DNA of 64,000 bases from Rhodohalobacter sp. 614A (lineage in GTDB: Bacteria; Bacteroidota; Rhodothermia; Balneolales; Balneolaceae): contig NZ_JAKEDS010000001.1 of NCBI RefSeq assembly GCF_021462415.1, positions 778,273 to 842,272 of the forward strand. Direction: 5' to 3'. Below the pieces are notes generated by a model. That model had not been told where the DNA came from and ran no database searches. It saw only the letters and a program-made list of their open reading frames with translations. The translations under genes and the position numbers were made by a program. How positions within the stretch are numbered: position 1 is the first letter of the stretch; the number at the start of each line of letters is the position of its first letter. Shown here piece after piece: positions 15,789-24,677 of the stretch.

Positions 15789-18700
15789 TTACTTCACCAC
15801 TGTTAATTTCTTCGTCATAACCTGGCTGCCTGCGGCAAGCCTGTACAGGTAAATCCCGCTGGATAAATGACTCGCATCAAAATTGACGCTGTGCCGGCCT
15901 GCCGCAACCTGTTCGTTCACAAGTGTGGCAATCTGCCTGCCAATCATATCATACACTTCCAGCCTCACCTGACTTCTTACCGGTAACTGGTAACTGATCA
16001 CCGTCGTCGGGTTGAACGGATTTGGGTAGTTTTGCCCCAGCTCAAAACTTTCGGGAACCGCTCCGAGCTCGGTAAAGCCGTCGATGCCGGATTGAGTGAT
16101 CAGCAATTCGAAACGGGGACCCGATCCGTCTGACGGCTGCAAGGACTTCGGATGATTGTTCTCAGTCTCAGCTTCCTTCGTTTGAATGGCATCTTTCTCC
16201 GTTATCTCAAACCTAAAACTCGATCCTTCTTCGAGTTCGATAACATCCCCGGTTTGGTTGTCCCGCAGGAAGTAGCTGACACTAAAGATGTGAGATTCCG
16301 GCAAGCTCCAGTTCAACGTAAATTCACCGGACTCGGTCGTTTGAACATCCAGTGGAATCCGGAGTTTTTCGTCCATATCCAACGGAAGATTTTGCAAGGC
16401 GTAGGAATGATTGTCTTCGTCCAGTGAGTAAAACGCCAGCCACCGGGAGGTGAGACCGTCTGGACGTTTCTTTAACCCATCTGTTGGATCTAATGCTTTT
16501 GTTCCGGCTTCAGAAAATACGATTCGAGTGTGATTGGTGAAGAGTTGATCGGCACCACTCACGCTAAGGGTCACCACGAACCCGTCAGACAGGATACTTT
16601 GCTTGAAATATCCATCGGTGGCTTCGTTTTGATAGGTTTCTTGAACAAGGTTCATCTCCGGGTTCTCTCCGGTGGTTCGTACCCAAAACGCCTGGAAAGG
16701 AGCAATCAGAACCTCGCCGATGGAGCAGCTTACGTTTACGTAATCGCCGTTTCCCGAATTTGCTGACGGATCCCACAAATCGATATTATTGGCAATGTCG
16801 GCAGAGGATTCATCAAACACCTCACAAAAATCCAACGCAACCGGATGTGGGTTGGCCAGCAGGTAGGTGTTATCGGGGTTGTTGGTTTCCTCGTAGCCCA
16901 GCCCGTCAAAGGAGAAACTTCCATCCAATGGCAGCCAGTTATCTCCGGAGGCCAAGATTTTGGGGAACCCGTCGTCGGAGCCGTTGTTGTCATCATCGCC
17001 ATACACGTAGACAATGAACGGCTGTCCTGCATCCGTAGAGTTATTCAGATCAGACGGCTCTTTCCACTGGTAGCCGGTCTGATCCAGATTGAACACGTTG
17101 GCAAAGGTGGCCCCGGGAGAATCCGAACCGGGCATCCCTTTGGTCCACAGGGGACCCAGAAAGTCATCGTAACTGTCTCCATCCGAAGGATTACCCACAA
17201 ACCGCCAGCCTTCCCCGCCAGTGAGTTTAACTGTGGTAGCGGCAAGATCGAAAGTCATCGTGTAGGATTCTTCACTTTCCAGCTCATTTTCATCAATAAG
17301 TGAAAAATCAAAAGAAGTAAATGCATATCCATACTGACCGCCCGGCGGAGTCCAGGTCAATAGATTCTTTTCAATATCCACCATTGAAATTTCCTCATTT
17401 TCTGCGACCGGATTTCCATCCAACCGGAGGATTCCTTCATCCGGAAGAGAAATAATTTTGATAGAGTACTCTTCATCCACAAAATCAATTCCGGAAAAAA
17501 TGTACTCTTCACTATTGCTGACCAACAACCGTTGATCGGATGTTTCAGGCCGGGCCACCGTAGTAAATGCAAAAACCTCACTCCATTCCCCGGTTTCTTC
17601 GTTATCCACACTTCGAACGCGCCAATAGTATAGAGTGTCCGCCTCCAAATCTTTGAAGCTAAGATTATATTCTGAGTCTGTTATCAAAGTTATTTTTAAA
17701 AAGAAATCAGAAAAATCACCGCTGTTGGAAATTTCAAGCTCGAAGCTGTCTACATCATCGGATACACTCCAGTCAAACGTAGGATTCAGAAGAACGCCAG
17801 TGGCTGCATTAACCGGTATTTCAAGAGTGGGGACCGGTATCTCGGTTTCGCCTGGAATATCCTGTGTATTGTTGCGTAATACGGGAAACCAAACATCCTC
17901 TTCAATTTGCCAGACAGTAGAAAAATCGAACCCGCTAAACGAGGCTTGCTTTCGCATTTCTTCGTCTGTACGGCCGGTTGTTCCACTTGATGAGCCATTT
18001 CCAACGGCATTCTCTCGGCCGGAAGTATCAGTATTCCAATAGCTATTTGAAACAGAAACATCTTCAATACTTCCAATCAAACCACCTGCATAACTGCCGA
18101 TTACGTTTATAAATCCCGTAGCATAGCTTCTGTGGATTCCTCCAAATCCACTTAAACCTGTAATGCTTCCCACCAATCCGCCTACATTCGTTAGTCCTGA
18201 CACCTCCCCGGTAGCATAGCTGTCGTTAACCGAACCAAAGGTTGCAACAGACCCAACCAGGCCACCTACACTAACACCTCCCTCAACATCCCCTGTGGCA
18301 TAACTTTCACTCACAGAACTGCTGAAACCTTGAAATCTCCCTACCAGGCCGCCCACAGCACTGCCACTGCCTGATGCAATTACCTCAACGGATGCAAAAC
18401 TTTTTGTAATGGGAGCAGACACATTTTGCCCCACCAGCCCGCCAACATCCGAAGAAGCCGTAACAGACCCGGAGGCTGAGCTATTTGTAACACTTCCACC
18501 GTCGATATTTCCAATGAGTCCGCCAACATCCGAGTTTCCGGCTATTTGCAATTCAAGCAGATGAATGTTTGCAATAACAGCAGAATTCGTTGCACCAAAA
18601 AGACCAATATAACTTGTGCCTGGCCGGTTGATGTTCAAGCCTGTGATACTGAATTCCTGGCCATCAAACGCTCCCGTAAATGGTATACTCTCTGTACCAA

Positions 18701-19022
18701 TCGGTTCCCAACCTGCATCGCTATTTGAGGAGGAACTTGCATATGTATCATACCCGGGAGAATCCTTATCCAGATTGTTCATCAGAACATAATTGCCTTC
18801 CAGGTTATTGCGGACATTATATAAATCTGCCCATGTAGTAATCTGCGTTTGTGCATGAAGAATTCCCGGAGTCATCCAAAAAAGAAGTATTACCAGCACT
18901 CCGGGAAAGATCCGGGGCTTGTGTAGGTTTTTTTTGATGTTACCTCTTAAGCGGATTGGTTTCGCTTGTTTGAAATCTGTTAAAAAAAATATGGACGAAG
19001 AGTAGAATGGTTTGTTTGGCAT
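15789..19022 (-). CDS. T9SS-exported GLUG-repeat protein with C-terminal sorting domain
   Basis: 1077 residues. A long basic N-terminus precedes a signal helix (about 38-58, ending LHAQ). Residues about 60-340 carry GLUG-type repeats (GGLVG units alternating with SYATG). A fibronectin III-like domain follows (about 395-490, YYWRVRSVD), then a cadherin-like domain and the same beta-sandwich module as in the 4563-9815 product (GEGWRF..NPS onward, about 605-980), and the Por secretion tail QNYPNPFNPTTVISYQLP. The T9SS tail is nearly identical to the other protein's, whereas the N-terminal passenger is unrelated. The gene is divergent from the hybrid two-component regulator region at 19250-23903. 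Confidence 0.91.
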   Translation of the reverse strand: MPNKPFYSSSIFFLTDFKQAKPIRLRGNIKKNLHKPRIFPGVLVILLFWMTPGILHAQTQITTWADLYNVRNNLEGNYVLMNNLDKDSPGYDTYASSSSNSDAGWEPIGTESIPFTGAFDGQEFSITGLNINRPGTSYIGLFGATNSAVIANIHLLELQIAGNSDVGGLIGNIDGGSVTNSSASGSVTASSDVGGLVGQNVSAPITKSFASVEVIASGSGSAVGGLVGRFQGFSSSVSESYATGDVEGGVSVGGLVGSVATFGSVNDSYATGEVSGLTNVGGLVGSITGLSGFGGIHRSYATGFINVIGSYAGGLIGSIEDVSVSNSYWNTDTSGRENAVGNGSSSGTTGRTDEEMRKQASFSGFDFSTVWQIEEDVWFPVLRNNTQDIPGETEIPVPTLEIPVNAATGVLLNPTFDWSVSDDVDSFELEISNSGDFSDFFLKITLITDSEYNLSFKDLEADTLYYWRVRSVDNEETGEWSEVFAFTTVARPETSDQRLLVSNSEEYIFSGIDFVDEEYSIKIISLPDEGILRLDGNPVAENEEISMVDIEKNLLTWTPPGGQYGYAFTSFDFSLIDENELESEESYTMTFDLAATTVKLTGGEGWRFVGNPSDGDSYDDFLGPLWTKGMPGSDSPGATFANVFNLDQTGYQWKEPSDLNNSTDAGQPFIVYVYGDDDNNGSDDGFPKILASGDNWLPLDGSFSFDGLGYEETNNPDNTYLLANPHPVALDFCEVFDESSADIANNIDLWDPSANSGNGDYVNVSCSIGEVLIAPFQAFWVRTTGENPEMNLVQETYQNEATDGYFKQSILSDGFVVTLSVSGADQLFTNHTRIVFSEAGTKALDPTDGLKKRPDGLTSRWLAFYSLDEDNHSYALQNLPLDMDEKLRIPLDVQTTESGEFTLNWSLPESHIFSVSYFLRDNQTGDVIELEEGSSFRFEITEKDAIQTKEAETENNHPKSLQPSDGSGPRFELLITQSGIDGFTELGAVPESFELGQNYPNPFNPTTVISYQLPVRSQVRLEVYDMIGRQIATLVNEQVAAGRHSVNFDASHLSSGIYLYRLAAGSQVMTKKLTVVK

Positions 19023-19249
19023 TTTAGTAAAGGATTATCACTCGCTATTTGATGTCTCCCAATTCATTAGAACGCGCGCTTTGGGTTGTGTGTGGTTTGG
19101 ACGAATAATAGAAAAAGAGGTCTTTGATTATGTTCGCAATGTCTTTAATATCATCCCGATCTGTTAATTTTCCTCTTCAATAAGCCTTTTGAGATGGCCT
19201 TTCTTATATCAGTTTTCTGATTCTTTTTCAGTCTTTTCTGGCGGGTTCG

Positions 19250-19590
19250 AGTGACGGATAGATTTATTTCTCAACAATGGATGGGCTGGCTCAGTTGAGG
19301 GGCACACGTTGAATGTTTATAAATCGGGAAATACGACTGGACTTTGTCCCAACCGTATTGCTGCAATGGCCTATTTACCGGATCGGGATGCATTGTGGCT
19401 TCTTCGTTCATACTGATCTCTCACCCGAAAGACCGGCGTTGCATTCCAAAATCTATGGTTATCGAGAAAGGCGCAGCACGTTTTTACAGAAAATGGCCGG
19501 TTGAAATTTAATGCCGGCTATTCGAATTCGGATTATTTTTCGACCAGTTTCAGGAAACAGTTCGGGGTAAGTCCTTCGCAGATAAAATAA
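19250..19590 (+). pseudogene. Decayed remnant of a hybrid two-component regulator paralogous to 19869-23903
   Basis: Three pieces match the neighbouring intact gene. IYFSTMDGLAQLRG (frame 1, after an in-frame stop) matches LWFSTLDGLVRYDG. After a frameshift, NVYKSGNTTGLCPNRIAAM matches RVYNSGNTDGMVINRIGGM, and after a stop, SLTRKTGVAF matches TLTRKAGATF. The same frame then jumps to the AraC-type C-terminus: GYSNSDYFSTSFRKQFGVSP matches GFSNTNYFSTSFKKEFGVTP and ends at a TAA at 19588. So the copy has at least two stops, one frameshift and an internal deletion of more than 1,000 codons that removes the sensor, kinase and receiver parts. Confidence 0.8.
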
Positions 19591-19868
19591 GGTCTGTTGG
19601 CAGGACTTGCGCTACGACTGATCCCCTGCTGCCCCTGCACTCATCAGCAAGCATAAAATGATTACGAGGAAACTACTATGCCGGATTGTATTCCAGGCCG
19701 GAAAAATTGCAGAAAAAGTTGTTAATGAATTCATACCCATTGCCCGTTGATGTGTTAAAAAAATGCGCTTTAAAGGTTGCTGAATTATAGAATATGCTAA
19801 CTTTGAAATTGTGCAGGATATCTTTAACATCGTGCATAAAGGCACTTTAATGGATCACATTCATATTT

Positions 19869-22800
19869 ATGATTTCGCTATTTGTATTCCTGTTTTTTGT
19901 TTTTCAGGATATACCATTCGCATCGGGAGATGAGTTTCTTGTTCAAAAATATACGGTAGAAGATGGGCTGCCGGTCAATTCGGTGAATGGAATTTTACAG
20001 GATGACGATGGCTATCTCTGGTTCTCTACACTCGACGGGCTGGTACGGTATGATGGATATGACTTCAGGGTTTACAACTCTGGAAATACAGACGGGATGG
20101 TGATCAATCGTATAGGCGGAATGATAAAAACAGAGGCCAACGAAATTTGGATGATTCATCCCGATGGCACATTAACTCGAAAGGCTGGAGCCACATTTAA
20201 ATCGTATAGCGAAGCGGAGGGTAATTTTGAAGGCCACGCAGATCGTGTTATAGAAGCAAAAAACGGAGACATCTGGATCTCCACCACAAAAGGTATCTTC
20301 CGGTTTGATGTTGAAACAGGCTCATTTATTTCCCCGGGAGCGCCACTGCTTCAATCCTCAACATGGGCTATTGAATCCACAATTGGTGGCGGAATACTCA
20401 CTCTTAACGATCATGGACTCGTGTTATGGGAAGGCGGAAATGCATCGGTGCTCGTAGCTGCAGAGGATTTTCCCATTCCGGCAGAAAATATTCTTCACAT
20501 AAAACAATTCAATATTTACGATGTTTGGGTGATGGGCGGAGGAGGCCTTTTCAAATATTCTTTGTACTCGAATGAGGTAGATTTCACCTTTCAAACGGAT
20601 GCCCCACAATCCACAGTCTGGAACCTTCACCTTGATAATGATGGCACATATATTATTAACAGCTCGGAAGGGTTTTATTCCTGGGAGCCCGTCACCCAAT
20701 ATGTAGCAAAACTCCCGCTTGAAATCTCTACAACTATTGACCGGATCAATCTTGTTTTTCGCGGAGCTGAAAATGAAAGAATTTTGCTGGGAGATAATGA
20801 GGTTTTAATTGATGACCAAGAAGTATTTGATTTTGAAACGGAAGAAATTCAATCCGGATTTATAGACACCGAAGGTTCTCTTTGGATTTCAACCCTTCGG
20901 GAAGGCATTTTTCAAATTCGGAAAAGTGACTTTTCAAACATTACTTCTACGGATATTCAAGGTTTTGAAAATATCTATCCTATCATCCAGTCTTCTGACG
21001 GTAATATTTGGGCCGGAAGTTTTGTCAATGGAATTTATCGGCTGGATCAAAACGGAACGGATAACTGGCAAACTTCAAACAGTAACCTGACCGGAAATCT
21101 TTGCCGGTTTCTTTTTGAGGATTCGGACGGCACAATTTACGCCAGCATGTGGGGAGAAGGTTTGTGGCGCTATACCGGAACTGACTGGGAAAAAATCAAT
21201 CGCATTGATGAGTTAACCCATCCAAATGTTACAGTCGAAGCGATGTTCCGTGATGAGAACAACCGCCTGTTTATCGGCACAACAGATCAGCTGCTGACCT
21301 TTCTGAATGGAAGTTATCAAACTTTTTCTGATTCTATATCCAATAAACTTCAGGGAGTACGGGTCATTCGTGAAAATAGTGACGGAACCCTTTTTATGGG
21401 AACAAACGGCAATGGCATTACAATCCTAAAAGATGGAATACAGCGAAACTACACGACCAGGAATAGCAATCTGACCAGTAATTTTATTCGTGATATTTAT
21501 GTTCAATCGAACGATACGCTCTGGCTGGCAACGGAGAACCTGGGGCTGAATCGGCTCATTTTGGATGATGAAGCCAATCTCATTTCTGTAAAAAGTATTA
21601 CGGAGAGGGATGGGCTAATTAAAAACTCACTTCACCGGATTATTGAAACACCCGACCACCATCTTTGGATCAGTTCCAATGGAGGAATTATGAGGATCGC
21701 AAAGAGGAATTTGAATCAATATACTGACGGTGTATCTCAGGGTTTGTCCATTTTATTTTTTGATGAAAAAGACGGAATGGTTAATCGGGAGGCGAATGGC
21801 GGAGTTCAAACGGCCGGCCTTTTGGCTTCTGATCAGACGCTCTGGTTTCCCAATCAAAAAGGAATTACGGTTATTAATCCCACCGCAATTTCCAGTGAAA
21901 ATTCACAGCCTGCCCCCCGGCCAATTATTGAAGACGTTGTATTGACAGACTCTATACTTTCTGTTGAAAGCCAAACCGACATTCAAGTGCCTTACGGACA
22001 ACGGAATATGAGAGTTAAATTTTCTGCTCCAAACTTTTTTGCTCCGGGCCGCATCAACCTTCGGTACAAACTTGATAGAGTGAATGAACAATGGGAGAAT
22101 GCCGGGCAAAATCTGCAGGCCGTTTTTACGAATCTTCCACCGGGAACTCATGAACTCATTGTCCAGGCTCACCGGACTGGAAATCCTTCAGAAATTTCAG
22201 AATCGTCAGTTACCATCACTATTCCACAAGTGTTCTACGAAACTTACTGGTTCTATCTTACGATGGCAGTATTTGGCATTTTAGCCATTTTGGGAGGCAT
22301 AAAATACCGGACACGAATTCTGGAGAATCGTGAACGCCGGCTTCAGCAACGGGTCAACACGCAAACCCGGGAACTACAGGAAGCAGCAGAACAAAAATCC
22401 CGGTTCTTTTCCGGAATTACTCATGAATTAAAAACTCCTCTCTCGCTGATCTCTGGTCCGCTTGAGGAACTAATTGAAAATTCAGCAGATTTCTCAGCAG
22501 AAAAAGTTCAGAACAGGCTCCAGCTGATGAACCGGAATAATAAGCGCCTGCAAGATTTGGTAGACCAGGTTCTTGACGTGACCAAGCTGAATGCCGAAGC
22601 AACTTCCATGACGCTTCAACCGGTTGAACTTCCCGCATTCACCCGCCAGGTTGCAGGGCAGTTCGACTCAACGCTCTCAGAAAAAAGCATTCAACTTCAT
22701 GTTCATTCTGATCCAATCGAAGATTTCGTTTATGTAGATCCCGCCGCATGGGAACGAATTATTATCAACTTGATGAGCAATGCAATTCGATTTTCTCCCA

Positions 22801-23903
22801 AAGATTCCTCTGTTACTATCAACATTTCTGATCAGAAAAATCATGTATCCGTCAGTATAAAAGATGAGGGAATCGGCATCAACGAATCTGAAAAAACACG
22901 CATCTTTGATTATTTGTACCAGGTTGAGGGATCAAATTCTGCGCAGGGTACCGGCATTGGGCTTTACCTGGCTAAAGGCTTGGTGGAACATATGAATGGA
23001 ACCATCAAAGTGAATTCCAAAAAGGGTAAGGGAGCCGAGTTTATCATCACTTTAAAAAAGGGAACTGATCATTTTCGGCAAAGTGATACCATCATACATG
23101 AACCGTTTATTATTTCACAAACCGAAGCTCAGGAAGTTGTCCGGCCCGAAATTGTAAACGGCAATCACAATCAATCTCCGCATTCTGATCACATACTTGT
23201 TGTTGAAGACAATGAGGATTTCAGGGAATATCTCCATTCAGTTTTATCAGAAAAGTACCGGGTTTCTACAGCGCCGGACGGATCTTCCGCGTGGGAGATA
23301 CTTGCTGATTTAACTCCCGACCTTGTCATTTCAGATGTGATGATGCCCGGCATGAACGGATTGGAATTTGTAAACGATCTGCGAAAAAAAGAAGAACTTC
23401 CGCATCTGCCTGTCATCTTTCTATCTGCCAAAAATCATGAAATAGATGTAGAAGCAGGTCTTTCAAGTGGTGCTGATATTTATCTCACCAAACCTATTAA
23501 AAGCAGTTTCCTTCTTTCTCAGATTGAAGCCGTTTTAAGAAGGGAACGGTTGCTAAAAACCAACGATGTTTCTGAAGAAAGAAACGAGGAGAAACCTTTT
23601 GTCGAGCAGGTCAGAACCATTATTTATCGTCAGCTGGCAAATCAATCCTTGAATGTAGATATGATTGCTGATACTCTTTTTATGAGCCGCCGAAAACTCT
23701 ACAACGAGTGGAAAGAAACGGGAGCCATTAGCCTGAATGATTTTATTAAAAAAGTACGCCTGGAAGAATCAAAAATATTGTTAAACGAAAAAGGGTTTAC
23801 GGTGCAGGAAACGGCAATGGCAGTAGGATTTTCCAATACAAATTATTTCTCCACCAGTTTTAAGAAAGAGTTCGGCGTAACTCCTTCGGAGGTTATGAAG
23901 TAA
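19869..23903 (+). CDS. Hybrid two-component sensor/regulator (propeller, kinase, receiver, AraC HTH)
   Basis: 1344 residues, all parts of a phosphorelay in one chain. Signal peptide (1-19), two-bladed-set sensor propeller of Reg_prop repeats (about 25-690, with DGYLWFST and WISSNGGI units), Y_Y_Y domain (about 700-770), membrane helix (about 793-813), HisKA with phospho-acceptor H852 in THELKTP, HATPase (NLMSNAIRFS, DEGIGI, GTGIGLYL), receiver with D1156 in VISDVMMPG, and a C-terminal AraC-type HTH (about 1243-1344). In Bacteroidota this architecture senses extracellular glycans or other polymers and controls neighbouring surface genes. Here the likely target is the divergent T9SS protein at 15789-19022. 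Start ATG at 19869. Confidence 0.93.
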   Translation: MISLFVFLFFVFQDIPFASGDEFLVQKYTVEDGLPVNSVNGILQDDDGYLWFSTLDGLVRYDGYDFRVYNSGNTDGMVINRIGGMIKTEANEIWMIHPDGTLTRKAGATFKSYSEAEGNFEGHADRVIEAKNGDIWISTTKGIFRFDVETGSFISPGAPLLQSSTWAIESTIGGGILTLNDHGLVLWEGGNASVLVAAEDFPIPAENILHIKQFNIYDVWVMGGGGLFKYSLYSNEVDFTFQTDAPQSTVWNLHLDNDGTYIINSSEGFYSWEPVTQYVAKLPLEISTTIDRINLVFRGAENERILLGDNEVLIDDQEVFDFETEEIQSGFIDTEGSLWISTLREGIFQIRKSDFSNITSTDIQGFENIYPIIQSSDGNIWAGSFVNGIYRLDQNGTDNWQTSNSNLTGNLCRFLFEDSDGTIYASMWGEGLWRYTGTDWEKINRIDELTHPNVTVEAMFRDENNRLFIGTTDQLLTFLNGSYQTFSDSISNKLQGVRVIRENSDGTLFMGTNGNGITILKDGIQRNYTTRNSNLTSNFIRDIYVQSNDTLWLATENLGLNRLILDDEANLISVKSITERDGLIKNSLHRIIETPDHHLWISSNGGIMRIAKRNLNQYTDGVSQGLSILFFDEKDGMVNREANGGVQTAGLLASDQTLWFPNQKGITVINPTAISSENSQPAPRPIIEDVVLTDSILSVESQTDIQVPYGQRNMRVKFSAPNFFAPGRINLRYKLDRVNEQWENAGQNLQAVFTNLPPGTHELIVQAHRTGNPSEISESSVTITIPQVFYETYWFYLTMAVFGILAILGGIKYRTRILENRERRLQQRVNTQTRELQEAAEQKSRFFSGITHELKTPLSLISGPLEELIENSADFSAEKVQNRLQLMNRNNKRLQDLVDQVLDVTKLNAEATSMTLQPVELPAFTRQVAGQFDSTLSEKSIQLHVHSDPIEDFVYVDPAAWERIIINLMSNAIRFSPKDSSVTINISDQKNHVSVSIKDEGIGINESEKTRIFDYLYQVEGSNSAQGTGIGLYLAKGLVEHMNGTIKVNSKKGKGAEFIITLKKGTDHFRQSDTIIHEPFIISQTEAQEVVRPEIVNGNHNQSPHSDHILVVEDNEDFREYLHSVLSEKYRVSTAPDGSSAWEILADLTPDLVISDVMMPGMNGLEFVNDLRKKEELPHLPVIFLSAKNHEIDVEAGLSSGADIYLTKPIKSSFLLSQIEAVLRRERLLKTNDVSEERNEEKPFVEQVRTIIYRQLANQSLNVDMIADTLFMSRRKLYNEWKETGAISLNDFIKKVRLEESKILLNEKGFTVQETAMAVGFSNTNYFSTSFKKEFGVTPSEVMK

Positions 23904-23924
23904 AGGTTGTCTGGGTTCATCACA

Positions 23925-23980
23925 AATATTATTGAAATAAATTGGGGGAAATCGCCTGTAATTTCTACTTGGTAATTCAT
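23925..23980 (-). pseudogene. Short PKD-domain relic upstream of sigma cassette 3
   Basis: On the minus strand the words Y-x-VEITGDFP are read, matching Y-T-VEITGDFP of the PKD domain in the 4563-9815 protein; about 22 of 25 bases agree across GTAGAAATTAC...CCC. Sequence on either side does not continue the match. The piece sits divergent from sigma gene 3, exactly where cassette 2 has its PKD/BspA partner gene, so it may be the leftover of a lost T9SS partner. The match is short. Confidence 0.45.
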
Positions 23981-24039
23981 TCTTTTTTTAAAAATATTGC
24001 AGAGAGAGAAATTCTCCACCAGATTCATCCCATATTTGT

Positions 24040-24600
24040 ATGGCAGAGAACGTTACCGAAATCCTTATAAAGGCAAGCGACGGCTCCGAAGACGCCTATA
24101 ACCGGCTTTTTTTTGTTGTATATGACCAGTTAAAAAATATTGCCGAACAACAGATGAATTATGAAAACCCCGACCACACTTTTTCCCGGACGGATTTAGT
24201 GCACGAGGTTTTTATCAAAATGGTGGATAAAAACCGGATCGACTGGAAAAACAGAACGCATTTCTATGGAGTTGCGGCCATTTGCATGAAGCAGCTTCTT
24301 GTGGATTACGCCCGAAAAAAACTGGCTCAAAAAAGGGGAGGCGACTATTCCCGCCAAACCTATATCGATGAATTGATACCGGCCGCTTCCGAAGCAAAAA
24401 AAATTATCACTCTTGACAGCTCCTTAAAAAAATTGGAAGAATTTGATCAACGAATGGCACAGGTGGTGGATTATCGTTTCTTTGGCGGACTCACCATCAA
24501 GGAAACCGCCGAACTGTTAAACGTTTCTGCAAATACGGTAAAGCGTGATTGGGCCAAAGCCCGCGGTTTTTTGTTAAAAGAGCTGGAACAAGAACTCTGA
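24040..24600 (+). CDS. ECF-type RNA polymerase sigma factor (PF07638/TIGR02999 type), cassette 3
   Basis: 186 residues. Region 2 is seen in NRTHFYGVAAICMKQLLVDY and the following ARKKLAQKRGG; region 4 in VVDYRFFGGLTIKETAELL. It is more diverged from sigma 1 and sigma 2 than they are from each other. The ATG at 24040 is the only reasonable start. The kinase of the cassette begins 77 bases downstream. A PKD relic lies just upstream on the other strand in place of a full surface-protein partner. Confidence 0.91.
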   Translation: MAENVTEILIKASDGSEDAYNRLFFVVYDQLKNIAEQQMNYENPDHTFSRTDLVHEVFIKMVDKNRIDWKNRTHFYGVAAICMKQLLVDYARKKLAQKRGGDYSRQTYIDELIPAASEAKKIITLDSSLKKLEEFDQRMAQVVDYRFFGGLTIKETAELLNVSANTVKRDWAKARGFLLKELEQEL

Positions 24601-24677
24601 TGAACCAACACGGTTTTTTCTTACGCATTTAAAAACGAAACTCAACTTTAAAAAGGGTTCATTCTAAACCATCTGGT

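Noticed and set aside
19656-19720. Very short ORF after GAGGAA reading MPDCIPGRKN
   Set aside because: Only about 14 codons, with a chance-level ribosome binding site; no conserved partner seen.
19612-19845. 77-codon minus-strand frame upstream of the hybrid regulator
   Set aside because: No motif, unlikely composition, and it covers the expected promoter region of the regulator.
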